Assembly: GCF_003576645.1 (NCBI RefSeq)
Contig: NC_044922.1
Location: 22,844,292 to 22,908,291 of the forward strand
DNA: 64,000 nt
DNA from: Ipomoea triloba
Taxonomy: Eukaryota > Streptophyta > Magnoliopsida > Solanales > Convolvulaceae
Direction of reading: 5' to 3'
The translations under genes and the position numbers were made by a program. Below the pieces are notes generated by a model, which saw only the letters and a program-made list of their open reading frames with translations, had not been told where the DNA came from and did no database searches. Shown here piece by piece: positions 20,019-29,625 of the stretch; the first letter of the stretch is position 1, and each line of letters begins with the position of its first letter.

Positions 20019-22379
20019 ATGGAGAAAGATTATTTCTTGAACGGCGCAACTCCCCCGCCACCATTTCCGTTCTCAGTGCCCAGCTGGAGCTCTTCGGATT
20101 GCATTATGAACCCGAATTGGGACGATTCTCTTGATCACTACACCCAATTCGAGTCTGCCCTGAGCTCCATGGTGTCCTCCCCTGCCGCCTCCGCCGTGTC
20201 CGAGGGCTTGGCAATCCGTGAACTCATCGGAAAACTCGGCAACATTTGCAGCTCTCCCCCCTCCTTCATCGCCTCCTCCGCCATGGCCGCCTCTTATTCT
20301 GGGAACAGTGACGCTAACATTAATGTTCACAGCGCCAACACTTCTTGCTACAGCACGCCTCTGAGCTCTCCTCCCAAGCTCCGGTTGCCCAGTTTGGGGA
20401 ACCACCACCCGCCTCCTCTGCCGGCTCTCCCGGCTGATCCCGGCTTTGCGGAGAGAGCCGCCAAGTTTTCCTGCTTCGGGAGCCGTAGTTTCAACGGCAG
20501 AACGAGCCAATTAGGGCTAAACACCAACTCTGAATCGCCGTATAGATCTGCTGCTCCATTACTGGGTAATGCCAGGTTGCCTAGGGTTTCCAGTAGCCCT
20601 GCTCTTAAGCAAGCTGGATCCCCGGTGCAAAACAGGAATTCCGGTCTATCCCGTGCGGAATTGAAGCCCGCAAACCCATTGCCTCCGGTTCCGGGCTCTG
20701 ATGCCAATTCTAACGAGGCATCCTCTGTTTCGGAGCAAGTTCCCAGTAGCGGCTCGAAAAGCCCTAATGATTTGACTTCCAGGAAGAGGAAAGCGCCTTC
20801 AAGAGGGAAAGCTAAGGAAGATAAGGTATCAACAACTGTGAACTGATCGATCAACTCAATTCGATTTGGTTTTTAATTCCAGATATGAACTGAAAATGTG
20901 ATTAATATAAATAAAAACTTTCTTCATTTCAGGGTGTTGAAGCAGATAATAATAATAGTCCAAGCCTGAAGCGATCCAAGGCAACTGAAGGAAATGGGAG
21001 CGAAAATGGTGGTAATAAAACCACAGGGGATGATAGTGAAAAGCAATCCCAGAAGCCTCCGGAGCCCCCAAAGGATTATATTCATGTTAGAGCAAGAAGG
21101 GGTCAAGCTACTGATAGCCATAGTCTTGCAGAAAGAGTGAGTTACCTAATTAAAGGAGAGCCCGTATCATATTCAGACTAATTATCATTTACCTAATCGT
21201 GTATCGAGCCGGCCCAATTAAGAGGCAAATTGCTGATCATATTAAATTTTCCATAAGAAGGGGGTTTTGAAGTCCTGATCTTAAGAGATAAAGGATGAGA
21301 GTGCATGGTCACTCACGCAGACCAAACTGGTTTATTGTTATTTCATTAGTGATTGTAAAAATGACAGCCTGTTTTGCAATTTGGATTAGGTAAGAAGAGA
21401 GAAGATTAGTGAAAGAATGAAGCTTCTACAAGATCTTGTCCCAGGCTGTAATAAGGTGAGCAGGAATTGTTTGACTATTATTATTAGTTTTGGTCAGAGA
21501 AATCTTGCTCTCATTATTAGTCTATTCAGTTTCTGACAAGTTAAGGCTAATTTTCATCCAGGTAACTGGAAAAGCACTGATGCTGGATGAAATTATAAAC
21601 TATGTTCAGTCCCTGCAAAGACAAGTTGAGGTAAATTAGTGCTCTGTATTAGTCAAACGGAATCTTGATATATCTTGGTTTATTTATAGGCTAATAAACT
21701 ATCTATCTTGCTTTATTTCTTGTAGTTCCTATCCATGAAGTTAGCATCTGTAAACCCAAGACTGGATTTTAACATTCCACCCAAGGATGTGAGTATTAAT
21801 CCTACTAGTGTAATGGCCATTTTTAGCTATTTGCAACAGAAAATGCTAACCCGGGACCAACCATGTTTGTTCAGATATGTCAACCAATGTGCCCATTGGA
21901 TTCCTCGCTACCAACTTTCCATGTTATGCATCAGCACCTGCAAATTCCTCAACAACAACATACCAATGGGGGAGTGAACCAATGCCAAGTGGACCCCCTA
22001 GGAATGCAGTTACCTCCCCTAGACGGATTCGGTGAAACCCTTAGTCAGGTAATTTAATTGCCCACCAACTCTACAAACCACAATTCATGTCATCCCCTTA
22101 AAAAGGGCAAGTAAATACGGTATTGCTTGGAGATTTATGGTGAACTTTATTCATTCCATTCCAGTTCCCTCTATGTGATGATGACCTGCAAAGTGTTGTC
22201 CAAATGGGACTCAACCAAAATCCCGGAAAGGATATGGCATTGCATCCACAAAACTACCCTGGTAATTTTAGGATTTGGCAGTGAAATTTATTTACCCCCA
22301 TCATTCTAGTTTTGATTACTTATGATGATAATTGTTTGATGCAGCAGTGAGTAGCCCTCACATGAAAATGGAGTTGTAA
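20019..22379 (+). CDS. bHLH transcription factor, bHLH62/bHLH78-like (subfamily XII)
   Basis: Nuclear DNA-binding activator of the group that includes Arabidopsis bHLH62/78 and, more distantly, the cell-elongation factors bHLH49/74/77. Exons by splice sites and frame: 20019-20825, 20933-21136, 21390-21455, 21562-21630, 21726-21788, 21875-22048, 22165-22261, 22345-22379; 504 residues. The ATG opens MEKDYFLNG, the family N-terminus; [17 protein letters not shown] and [12 protein letters not shown] follow. The bHLH domain spans about 325-390. His332, Glu336 and Arg340 give the H-E-R pattern of G-box (CACGTG) binders. The region before it is Ser/Pro-rich with basic [10 protein letters not shown] (probable nuclear signal). 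The C-terminus [10 protein letters not shown] matches the family. Exon 6 was placed at 21875 because that frame restores PLDSSLPTF and LPPLDGF; the reading frame running on from exon 5 does not. All junctions are GT-AG and phases agree. Confidence 0.93.
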
Positions 22380-23120
22380 TCAAATCACCTTTGGTTTATT
22401 CTTGATTGGAAGCCCGGAGAAGAGATTACTGTATATAGGAAGAGAATTGCTAAATGCTAATCCCCTATTTAGGTCTAATCTGAGATGATTAGTTTCCCTT
22501 ATTCTTATAATTGTAATTGATTTGGGCACCTAATAATTTTTCTTTGGGTGTGGTATTTACTATTTAGCATATGATTTTAGAAAGCAAAGTGTAATTTGGT
22601 GGCAAGGCCATTAAAGGGTCCATTTGTAATATATTTATATATATAAAAGATATAGTATTATGATTCCTTTGTAAAGCAATTGGTAAAGGTGTAGTGGATT
22701 ATTAGGATGAGCAATGACTAATGAGAGGTTTCATTCTCCAAATTAGTTATCAACCATCTTGATATGAATTGACATGATATAATGCAATGCAATCTTTTTT
22801 ATAGATTTGGTTACCATTGATGTCAAATTATAATACAGTGATAAACCCCATTTTCCCTGTGGTTATGATTGTTAGTTAGGTTGTGTTGCCACCAGCTGTA
22901 TGCTTTGCTCTATCAAAAGTCTTAATCTGAATCATTAATGGCTACTTGCTTCTTCTGCAGTCAACCATAATTTTTGCCACATTTTATGGCCTCCTGTAAT
23001 TTTCAGAGATTAGCCAGAATGACAAGTTTCTGTTACCCTCCCCTTTCCTTTCAGTTTTCACTCTACACACAAAACAAAACTAATCAATCAATTACCAAAT
23101 AAGCACCGCTTGCGTAACCA
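22380..23120. other. bHLH 3' UTR and downstream intergenic DNA
   Basis: The first few hundred bases after the stop are likely 3' UTR. No single polyadenylation signal is convincing. Nothing else was recognised. Confidence 0.45.
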
Positions 23121-23121
23121 A

Positions 23122-23412
23122 TTTGGTTAGTGTGGGTAGATGTACACTTGTCGGAAGTGCAAAACTGTTGGGCGGAAGCTGGTAGAGACCAAGTCTAGCA
23201 CCTAGTGATTTAGGGATTTTTGGTTAGTGTGGGTAGATGTACCCTTGTCGGAAGTGCAAAACTGTTGGGCGGAGGTTGGTAGAGACCAAGTCTAGCACCT
23301 AGTGACTTAGGGATTTTTGGTTAGTGTGGGTAGATGTACCCTTGTTGGAAGTGCAAAACTGTTGGGCGGAGGCTGGTAGAGACCAAGTCTAGCACCTAGT
23401 GACTTAGGGATT
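23122..23412. repeat. Tandem repeat, 97-bp unit, three copies
   Basis: Units start with tttggttagtgtgggtagat at 23122, 23219 and 23316. Each includes gtgcaaaactgttgggcgg and accaagtctagcacctagtg. The copies differ at only a few positions. The tgttgggcgg part is also the start of the TRIM LTR that follows. Confidence 0.9.
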
Positions 23413-23794
23413 TTTGGGCGGAGGCTGGTAAAGGGTTTAAAGGACCAAGTACAGCATCCAGCATCTCAAAAATGTGTAAATATAAGGAAATAAAGTTGCG
23501 TCTTCGTTACTAGCTAGCTATAATTTTTTGCGTAAGTTGTAAGCGCTTGATCCTAACAAGTGGTATCAAAGCTAGTTCGAGAAAAATTGTTGGGCGGGGG
23601 TTGGTAAAGGCCAAGTCCAGCACCCAATGTCTCGAAAATGTGTGGCGCTACAAGGAAATAAAGTTGCGCCTACGCTACTAGTTATAGATTTTCGCGTAAG
23701 TGGTAAGGGCTGCTATAATGAAATAAAGTTGCACCTTTGTTACTAGCTATAACTTTTGGTGTAAGTGGTAATTGGTAAGCGCTTGATCCTAACA
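23413..23794 (+). mobile_element. TRIM-like miniature LTR retrotransposon
   Basis: A 5' LTR-like stretch (about 23413-23558, ttgggcggaggctgg ... gcttgatcctaaca) is followed after 2 bp by TGGTATCAAAGC (23561-23572), a Met-tRNA primer-binding site. A second LTR-like copy starts with tgttgggcgg at 23588 and ends gcttgatcctaaca at 23794. The two LTRs share aaggaaataaagttgcg and actagctata words. The internal part is only about 30 bp and noncoding, which fits a terminal-repeat retrotransposon in miniature, possibly internally deleted. The 3' LTR has an internal duplication of the aaataaagttgc segment. Confidence 0.65.
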
Positions 23795-24374
23795 AGAACC
23801 GGTGCAAATAGAGATTAGTCTGAGTATGATACTCCACTTCGTGCTCTAACAAATAAAAATAAAAATAAAAGAAAAACCACATGTAATTTGCTTCTCACTC
23901 CCACAAGAAACCCAGGTTGTCAAATTTAATTTCTGATCTTTTCGTTTAGAAGAAATATTAAGAACACAAAATGTTGTGTAATACAGAATCATGCCCTTAT
24001 AAAAGAAAAGATAGATTAATGATTTGATGAGGAGTGGTTAGTTAAAATGAAGGTTTTGGGATTTAACAACAGATATTGTTGCCTTGCAGCCTTGTCATAT
24101 GTTTATTTTATTACAACTTCTATTATTGGCCCTCTGATCACCCTCATTTAATTAATGGGAAAGATTCCTTGAAACTGGTCCTTTTGTGCAAAAGAGTTAA
24201 ACAAAATTATTTTTTTATTTAAGGATTACTTAATATATTTTGGGTGACAGACAAGAAAAAAAATAAATTTGGAGAGTAGTCATGTTGGGTAATGCGTATG
24301 ACTCCTCATTTCTTTACTAAATTCTTTATCTTTTAATAATTTGCTTTGCTCCCTATGTTTTTTTTAAAGCAAAA

Positions 24375-24415
<41 letters not shown>

Positions 24416-24417
24416 AA
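23795..24417. other. Intergenic DNA with (TTA)n
   Basis: No gene was recognised. A (TTA)n microsatellite lies at about 24377-24413. Confidence 0.5.
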
Positions 24418-24858
24418 AAGAGTTAATACTAAATTTAGTTTCTTTTATGATCATTTATTTTTAATTTTAGCCATTAACTTTTTAGAACGCAACTACCAAT
24501 TTTAGTCATTGACTATTAAATATTTTCAAATTGTGATCTGTCTTTATCTCTTTCCTATATGAATTGTTAATATTGAGTGTAAAATTAAAAAATCATGATC
24601 ATTGCGCCAATTGTTTCTCACACCGAAAAATAAAGCCCTATTTTATTCTTGTAGTCCTAAGTTCACCCTTAATTTTAACGGTTAACACAGAAAAATCTTA
24701 CAGTTGATTGCAATTAGAAATGATTCAATATTTAATGACTAGATTTGGTAGTTTTAAAAGTCAATGACTAAGTCTTCAAAAAAAAAAAAAAAGTCTATGA
24801 CAAATTACAAATAAGTGATGGTCGAAAGACTAAATCCAGAATTAACTCTTTACATAAT
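24418..24858. mobile_element. Fold-back element (agagttaatact type)
   Basis: Left aagagttaatactaaattta pairs with right ctaaatccagaattaactctt. Inner phrases pair too: ttagtcattgactatt with gtcaatgactaagt, and taatgactagatttggtag with caccaatt-type left counterparts. The A-run at 24779 breaks the right arm. Noncoding. Confidence 0.65.
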
Positions 24859-24939
24859 CGTAACAGATTTTACAAGATCTTTTAACTTTTATTTTAAAAA
24901 AAAAATCTAAGACAGATGAATTTCGATTTGTTGGCTACT

Positions 24940-25190
24940 TAGAAGGGTGAAATCACAATTGTGAACCTTGATACAAAAATTATGTACCTTCAGTTAACAC
25001 ATTTTGTACCTACAGTTAATAGTTTCTGTATATGTAAACAAATAATTTGATAATTGTTGACACATAATATAATAACTACAGATACAGAAACGGTTGATAC
25101 AGAATGTGTCAATTACATATAAAGAATCTGAAGGTTATTTTTAGATTACAGTCTATAATGCAAGGTGTACCATGGTCCAGGATAATTTGC
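24940..25190. mobile_element. MULE-type MITE, diverged (caccttgc/taccatggtccag end)
   Basis: The inner region (ttcagttaacacattttgta, cctacagttaatagtttctg, cagaaacggttgatacag) matches the element at 25674 in both arms. The right end is gtaccatggtccaggataat. The left end has lost the matching terminus, and no target duplication could be found. Confidence 0.55.
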
Positions 25191-25673
25191 CATGAAATGA
25201 AATTTAGGCGGAGCTCTCAAATATGAGCTAATTAACCCTTCTCGAAGTTATTTGAAAATTTTAGTGGTAAAAAAAAAAAAAAAAAAAAAAAGTAAGAGAG
25301 AGGGGCCAACTTGATAGGATTATCATAATCTAAGGGCTATTTCGAAAAATTGACCTTTTAATAATCAAAGCATATAATTGCAATCTTATTAGTTGATGAA
25401 GATTTGGAGGCAGGATGTTTTGTCCGTGAATAAAATGAACAAAGCCGTAATTTTCATTGGATAAAAAGACAAAAAGCCTGTTGATTAACTTTGATCCGTT
25501 GTTAAATTAAGCCACCTATATTTTGTCTCATTTGCAATTACCAATTTACCCATATTACCATAAGGAAATACTCTAAACATGATGTGCTTATCATCAATAT
25601 TAATTTAAGGTATAAACTGACAGCTAAACGTTATCTTATTTATAATTTCCACTTTTGTTTGAATATGAATATG

Positions 25674-26072
25674 GACAAATTATACCATGGACCAATGTCT
25701 ACATTGTCGTGTGGATCTTGGTCTAAAAATGACATTCATATTTTGTATCTGTAGTTAACATATTTTGTACTTACAGTTTAACAATTTCTGTACATGTAAC
25801 TATCATATTATGTGTAAGTAATTATAAGTTATTAGGTGACACTTGTGAGAGACTATTTCATGAATCTCAATCTGTATCTTTGATCAATGGGTCGGGTTGT
25901 TGACCTCATTAATCAAATAACCAACTATCTCACACAAGTTTTTGCCTAAGTTATTTGCTTACATGTACAGAAACTGTTAACTGTAAGTACAGAATGTGTT
26001 AACTGAAGGTACACAATTTTTGTATCAAAATTCACACTGCAATATGAATCATGGTCCATGGTATAACAATTA
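25674..26072. mobile_element. MULE-type MITE with perfect 9-bp target duplication
   Basis: The ends are gacaaattataccatggacc and, inverted, ggtccatggtataacaatta. The subterminal regions also pair (ttgtatctgtagttaacata with the right-arm counterpart). ATGAATATG flanks both sides (25665-25673 and 26073-26081). A 9-bp duplication is the hallmark of Mutator-like elements. A smaller MITE is nested inside at 25834-25946. Without that insertion the unit would be about 275 bp. Confidence 0.88.
25834..25946. mobile_element. 113-bp MITE nested in the MULE-type MITE
   Basis: The ends ggtgacacttgtgagagact and atctcacacaagtttttgcc form an imperfect inverted repeat. TAAGTTATT flanks both sides (25825-25833 and 25947-25955), a 9-bp duplication. 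The termini and the gggtcgggtt/aatcaaataacc interior relate it to the larger element at 5794-6139. Confidence 0.8.
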
Positions 26073-26219
26073 ATGAATATGATGGGATAATTTTATTTTA
26101 GATTTGAGCTAATCTCTAGATCAATGTGCATAACATGGATGAGAATAGTCCAATTTTGTGGTAGTTGTATGAGTAATGAAAATTATATTATATTATGAGT
26201 TTTTTTTTAAGATTATATT

Positions 26220-26567
26220 ATGAGTTATGTTATATTCAATGGGTTTAAAATAAATGAGAGTGACAAGGGTGTCTACGTTAAGGACATGATAGACGGGTAT
26301 GTTATTCTCTGTTTATACGTAGATGATATACTCATCGTTGGTAGTAATGATCAAATGATCAAGTCTACCAAAGATATGTTAAATGCGAGATTTGATATGA
26401 AGGATATGAGTTTGGCTGATTTGATCCTCGGGATTAAAATCATTAAGAGACCGAATGGTCTCGTATTGAGCCAATCTCATTATATTGATAAAATCCTTGC
26501 AAAATTCAACAAGAATGATAATCAAGTGGCTAGGACACCGTTTGATATAGACGTTTTACTATCATAG
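26220..26567 (+). pseudogene. Copia reverse-transcriptase fragment
   Basis: A 115-residue frame reads GYVILCLYVDDILIVGSN, the copia RT catalytic box with the YVDD pair. FDMKDMSLADLILGIKI and LSQSHYIDKILAKFN follow, all in the order found in copia RT. The rest of the polymerase, RNase H and LTRs are not present, so it is an isolated fragment. The ATG at 26220 is fortuitous. The frame has stayed open for the length of the fragment, which suggests moderate age. Confidence 0.88.
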
Positions 26568-26689
26568 AATCACGGAGAGTGAATTTCTCAAGTAGAATAT
26601 GCTCAAATTATTGGTAGTTTATTCTCAAAAATTTCACCGAGTTTTTTTTTTTAAAAGTGTTTCACCTTATCCGTCTCTTATATATATAG

Positions 26690-27480
26690 GGGCATATCAC
26701 ATGAGAACTAGTCCCTATGTGAGAACTATGGACTGATATGGACTATATAGATTTTACAAGAACTGTGATCCCAAATTTTGTAGCTGATTTCTGAAATTCC
26801 AAGCGTACATAGACAACTTAATAACTAATAAAGGGTAAATCAGTAAACTAGAAGCTCAATAATTAATCTCAAAAATAAGTTACACACCACACAAGAACAA
26901 GTTGCACAACACACAACAATGGGTTACACACTACAACACAACAGGTTGCAGAACTAGCACAACCTCACTAGGGCGTTCAACAAACACGTTGAGTAGTCTC
27001 GTTGGACCCCATGTCTATTGAACCTGTTGAGATATCTCATGATCTTTCCACCAGCTGGACGGAAAACAAATAAAATTAAAATATGTTGCACAACCCACAC
27101 AAATGGGATGCACAAGCCACAACAACAGATTGCACAACTCACACAACTAGGTTGCACAACTAACACAACCAATCCCCATGATGTTTCCACTAGCTAGACG
27201 GATAACAAATAAAATCAAAATAGATTCCGCAACCCGAACACACGGGCTGCACAATCCACAACAACGAATTGCACAACTCACACCACTGGGTTGCACAACT
27301 AATACAACTAACCTCGTGGTCTTGCCACCCGCTAGAAGGAGAACAAATTAAATTAAAATACGTTGCACAACCCACACACACGGGTTGATAGCAACAGCAG
27401 TAACTCCTCACGCATCTTAGGAGCCAACCATGGAGTGAATTTGTCGAGTCGAGGACTGCTTCTATAATCCCCAAGGATCA
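26690..27480. mobile_element. B-type element, copy 5 (word: ttgcacaacccacacaa), truncated on the right
   Basis: A short tatatatata precedes ggggcatatcacatgagaac plus tagtccctatgtgagaac, a B-type left end. The repeated word is gttgcacaacccacacaaa(c)gg with variants (26880-27385), within larger duplicated blocks carrying ccaccagctggacggaaaac. The usual right end is absent; LINE-derived sequence begins near 27400-27480. Frames on the minus strand here arise from the repeat. Confidence 0.6.
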
Positions 27481-27912
27481 ACAATGTTTGGTATTGTCCT
27501 CCTCACCGACAATGAAACCTTCAAGGCAATAGCTAATGGCCCTCTTCAACGCCCGCAGATTCCAGTACTAGCTGAGGCTATGATTGTAAAGGAAGCTCTC
27601 TCATGGCTGAAGAATTGTGGTCTATCAAATATCCAGGTGGAATCTGATTGCTTGGTTTTTTGTTCTAGTCTTACTCATTCTAGCTAATGTAATTCGTTCT
27701 TATATTGGCTTAGTTATGTGTTCATGTATTCAATTAGTCAACTCTATTCTGGGTTGCATAGTTCGTTTTATTCGAAGGACTGATAATCAGGTTGCCCATA
27801 CATTGGCTAAGGCCGAGGGAGCTGGATCTACTTACTCGGAGTGGTGTGATGTACCACCTCCGTTTCTGAACCAATTATTGATCTAATACTATTTCTTTTT
27901 TGTTTTAAAAAA
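27480..27912 (+). pseudogene. 5'-truncated LINE: RNase H domain fragment with frameshift
   Basis: The first frame (27484-27687) reads ...PVLAEAMIVKEALSWLKNC then IQVESDCLVF, which matches the RNase H part of the intact LINE at 58560 (AEVMAAKEALKWLKNRG, ILESDCLNL). A +1 shift near 27650 moves to a second frame ending VNSILGCIVRFIRRTDNQVAHTLAKAEG, the C-terminal RNase H motif. An A-rich stretch (27905-27912) forms the tail. 5' truncation is usual for LINE copies. The catalytic Glu and Asp positions are still visible, but the protein is broken. Confidence 0.85.
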
Positions 27913-27940
27913 TGTCCAACAATATATTAAATATAATAAT

Positions 27941-28081
27941 GGCACATCAATGTGGCTCTCTCAAATGAGAGGTCACAGGTTCAAATCTCTGAGAGGGCGT
28001 TGACTCTTTGTGCTTCAATAGATTGAAAAAATATGTATGGACATTTACTATATTATAATAGAGACGGTAGTAAAAAAAAAA
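27941..28081 (+). mobile_element. tRNA-derived SINE with 17-bp target duplication
   Basis: The head ggcacatcaatgtggctctc plus a box-B-like ggttcaaatct is followed by a body (gcgttgactctttgtgcttc, atagagacggtag) shared with the SINEs at 7040 and 8439. It ends in an A-run (28071-28081). ATATTAAATATAATAAT occurs exactly at 27924-27940 and 28082-28098, the target duplication. The first positions of the head are shorter than in the minus-strand copies. Confidence 0.85.
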
Positions 28082-28524
28082 ATATTAAATATAATAATAT
28101 TTTATAAATTAATGCATTTTTCTCTTACACTGCAATTCTTTTTGGGGAATATGGACAGAGTATTATATATACCATATAATTTTGTATTTTTTAATAGATT
28201 TAATGCAACAAAAAAAAAAAATCCGCCCACAGAAAAAGTCTAAATAGAAAACATGTTGCATATTAGGGTATATAATAACATGAATTTTAAACTCATCGTC
28301 TTCATTCATTGCATGTTGTTGTGAGGTTCAAATATCAATATATCAATCAATGAATTCTATGAAAGAGTTGAGTATGAAGAAAGATTTGGATGGTCACTCC
28401 TTACTGGTGCCACCTTGCTAAAATTACAACAACGGTCAGCGAAGCATTTTTGTCAACCAATACTTCTTCCCCTTTTATTTTTAATGCATTTAATATGATG
28501 AAAAAAATGCTAATTTTTTTATGG

Positions 28525-28818
28525 AAAAAGTGTCAAATAGGCCACTGAACTTATCGCTTTTGTGCAATTAGGCTATTGAACTTAAAAAGTGTGCAATTCA
28601 ACCATCAAACAAGCAAAATTTGTGCAATTGGACCATTTTTACAAAAATTTTCTGGTAAAATCCAATTATATTACTAACATATATGTATTAAGAGTGACAT
28701 TTTCTTCTGCCATACTAGTTGGGAGTCAATATTGAAATGTTTTTAACTCAAATTGAATTAAAAAATTTTGTAAAAATGGTCCAATTGCACAAATTTTGCT
28801 TGTTTGATGGTTGAATTG
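28525..28818. mobile_element. Fold-back element, left part (split by the MULE at 28819)
   Basis: aaagtgtcaaataggccact and caattaggctattgaactt pair with aagttcaatggcccaattgc and cagtggcctatttgacactt at 34885-34935, on the far side of the MULE. The arms also pair locally around tttacaaaaattttctgg and aaaattttgtaaaaatgg. The element was therefore intact before the MULE entered. Confidence 0.8.
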
Positions 28819-29289
28819 AGCAAATTATACCATGCACCGTGGTGGACGTAGCATTGTGCACCAGGAATCAAAACGGCGTCGTATTGTCCATTAGCCAGTA
28901 AGTGGACGTTATTTTGGGAATCACGTCCGTTTCCTCCGTTAACTTCCTAATATATATAAAAAAAACAGTGAATTTGAATTGTTTGTGTTGTGGCGGTTAT
29001 GGCGATCTTCTTCTCCGATTTTTGAACTCACGAATAACAAATATACAGTCGTAGCTCTTGGATTCTCAGGCATTAGGATATGCAAGGCGTCAATTCGCAG
29101 CAGGAGGTGGTTGCGACTGAAGAACTCGATGATCCGGTTGGATTGGCTATTTCAGGCGATCGTAATCCAGGTTTTTTATGTTTGATTTTGTGATTTTGTT
29201 TGTGTTTATGAAAATCATTGAATTCGTATGCTTTGATTCGTGTGTTTTGATTATATGATACTGGTTTTAGGATTGTTTTATGATACAAC

Positions 29290-29625
29290 TATGCGATTGG
29301 AAGGGTAGAAGATGAGTTTTGTGTATTTGTGTGGATATTATGTGTATTTTTTTAATGAACTGTGAGTATTTCAGGCAATGTTTCTGTGTATTCATTGTAG
29401 TTGTATGTAAAATAGAGTGTGTATTGTGTTTTGTTTATCGAATGTCAGTCTGGTGGATTTTTGTGTGTTTTTGTGAATATTTTGTGTATTCTTTGAATTC
29501 AATATGTGTATTGTGGTCAGAGAGATTGTGTATTCATGTTAGTTGTAATGTAAACACAAGGTGATGTGTGTTTTGTATTTTGGTTTTCCAATATTCTGTG
29601 TATTCTAGTTATACACTATGTGTAT
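29290..29625. repeat. Subterminal tgtgtatt word cluster of the MULE (left side)
   Basis: tgtgtatt or close variants occur about fifteen times in 330 bp on the plus strand. The same word appears inverted (aatacaca) through the right-hand part of the element. Confidence 0.7.

Noticed and set aside
20073..20854. Long minus-strand open frames opposite the bHLH first exon
   Set aside because: They are shadows of the GC-rich coding exon, and the plus-strand frame has clear family motifs and splice sites.
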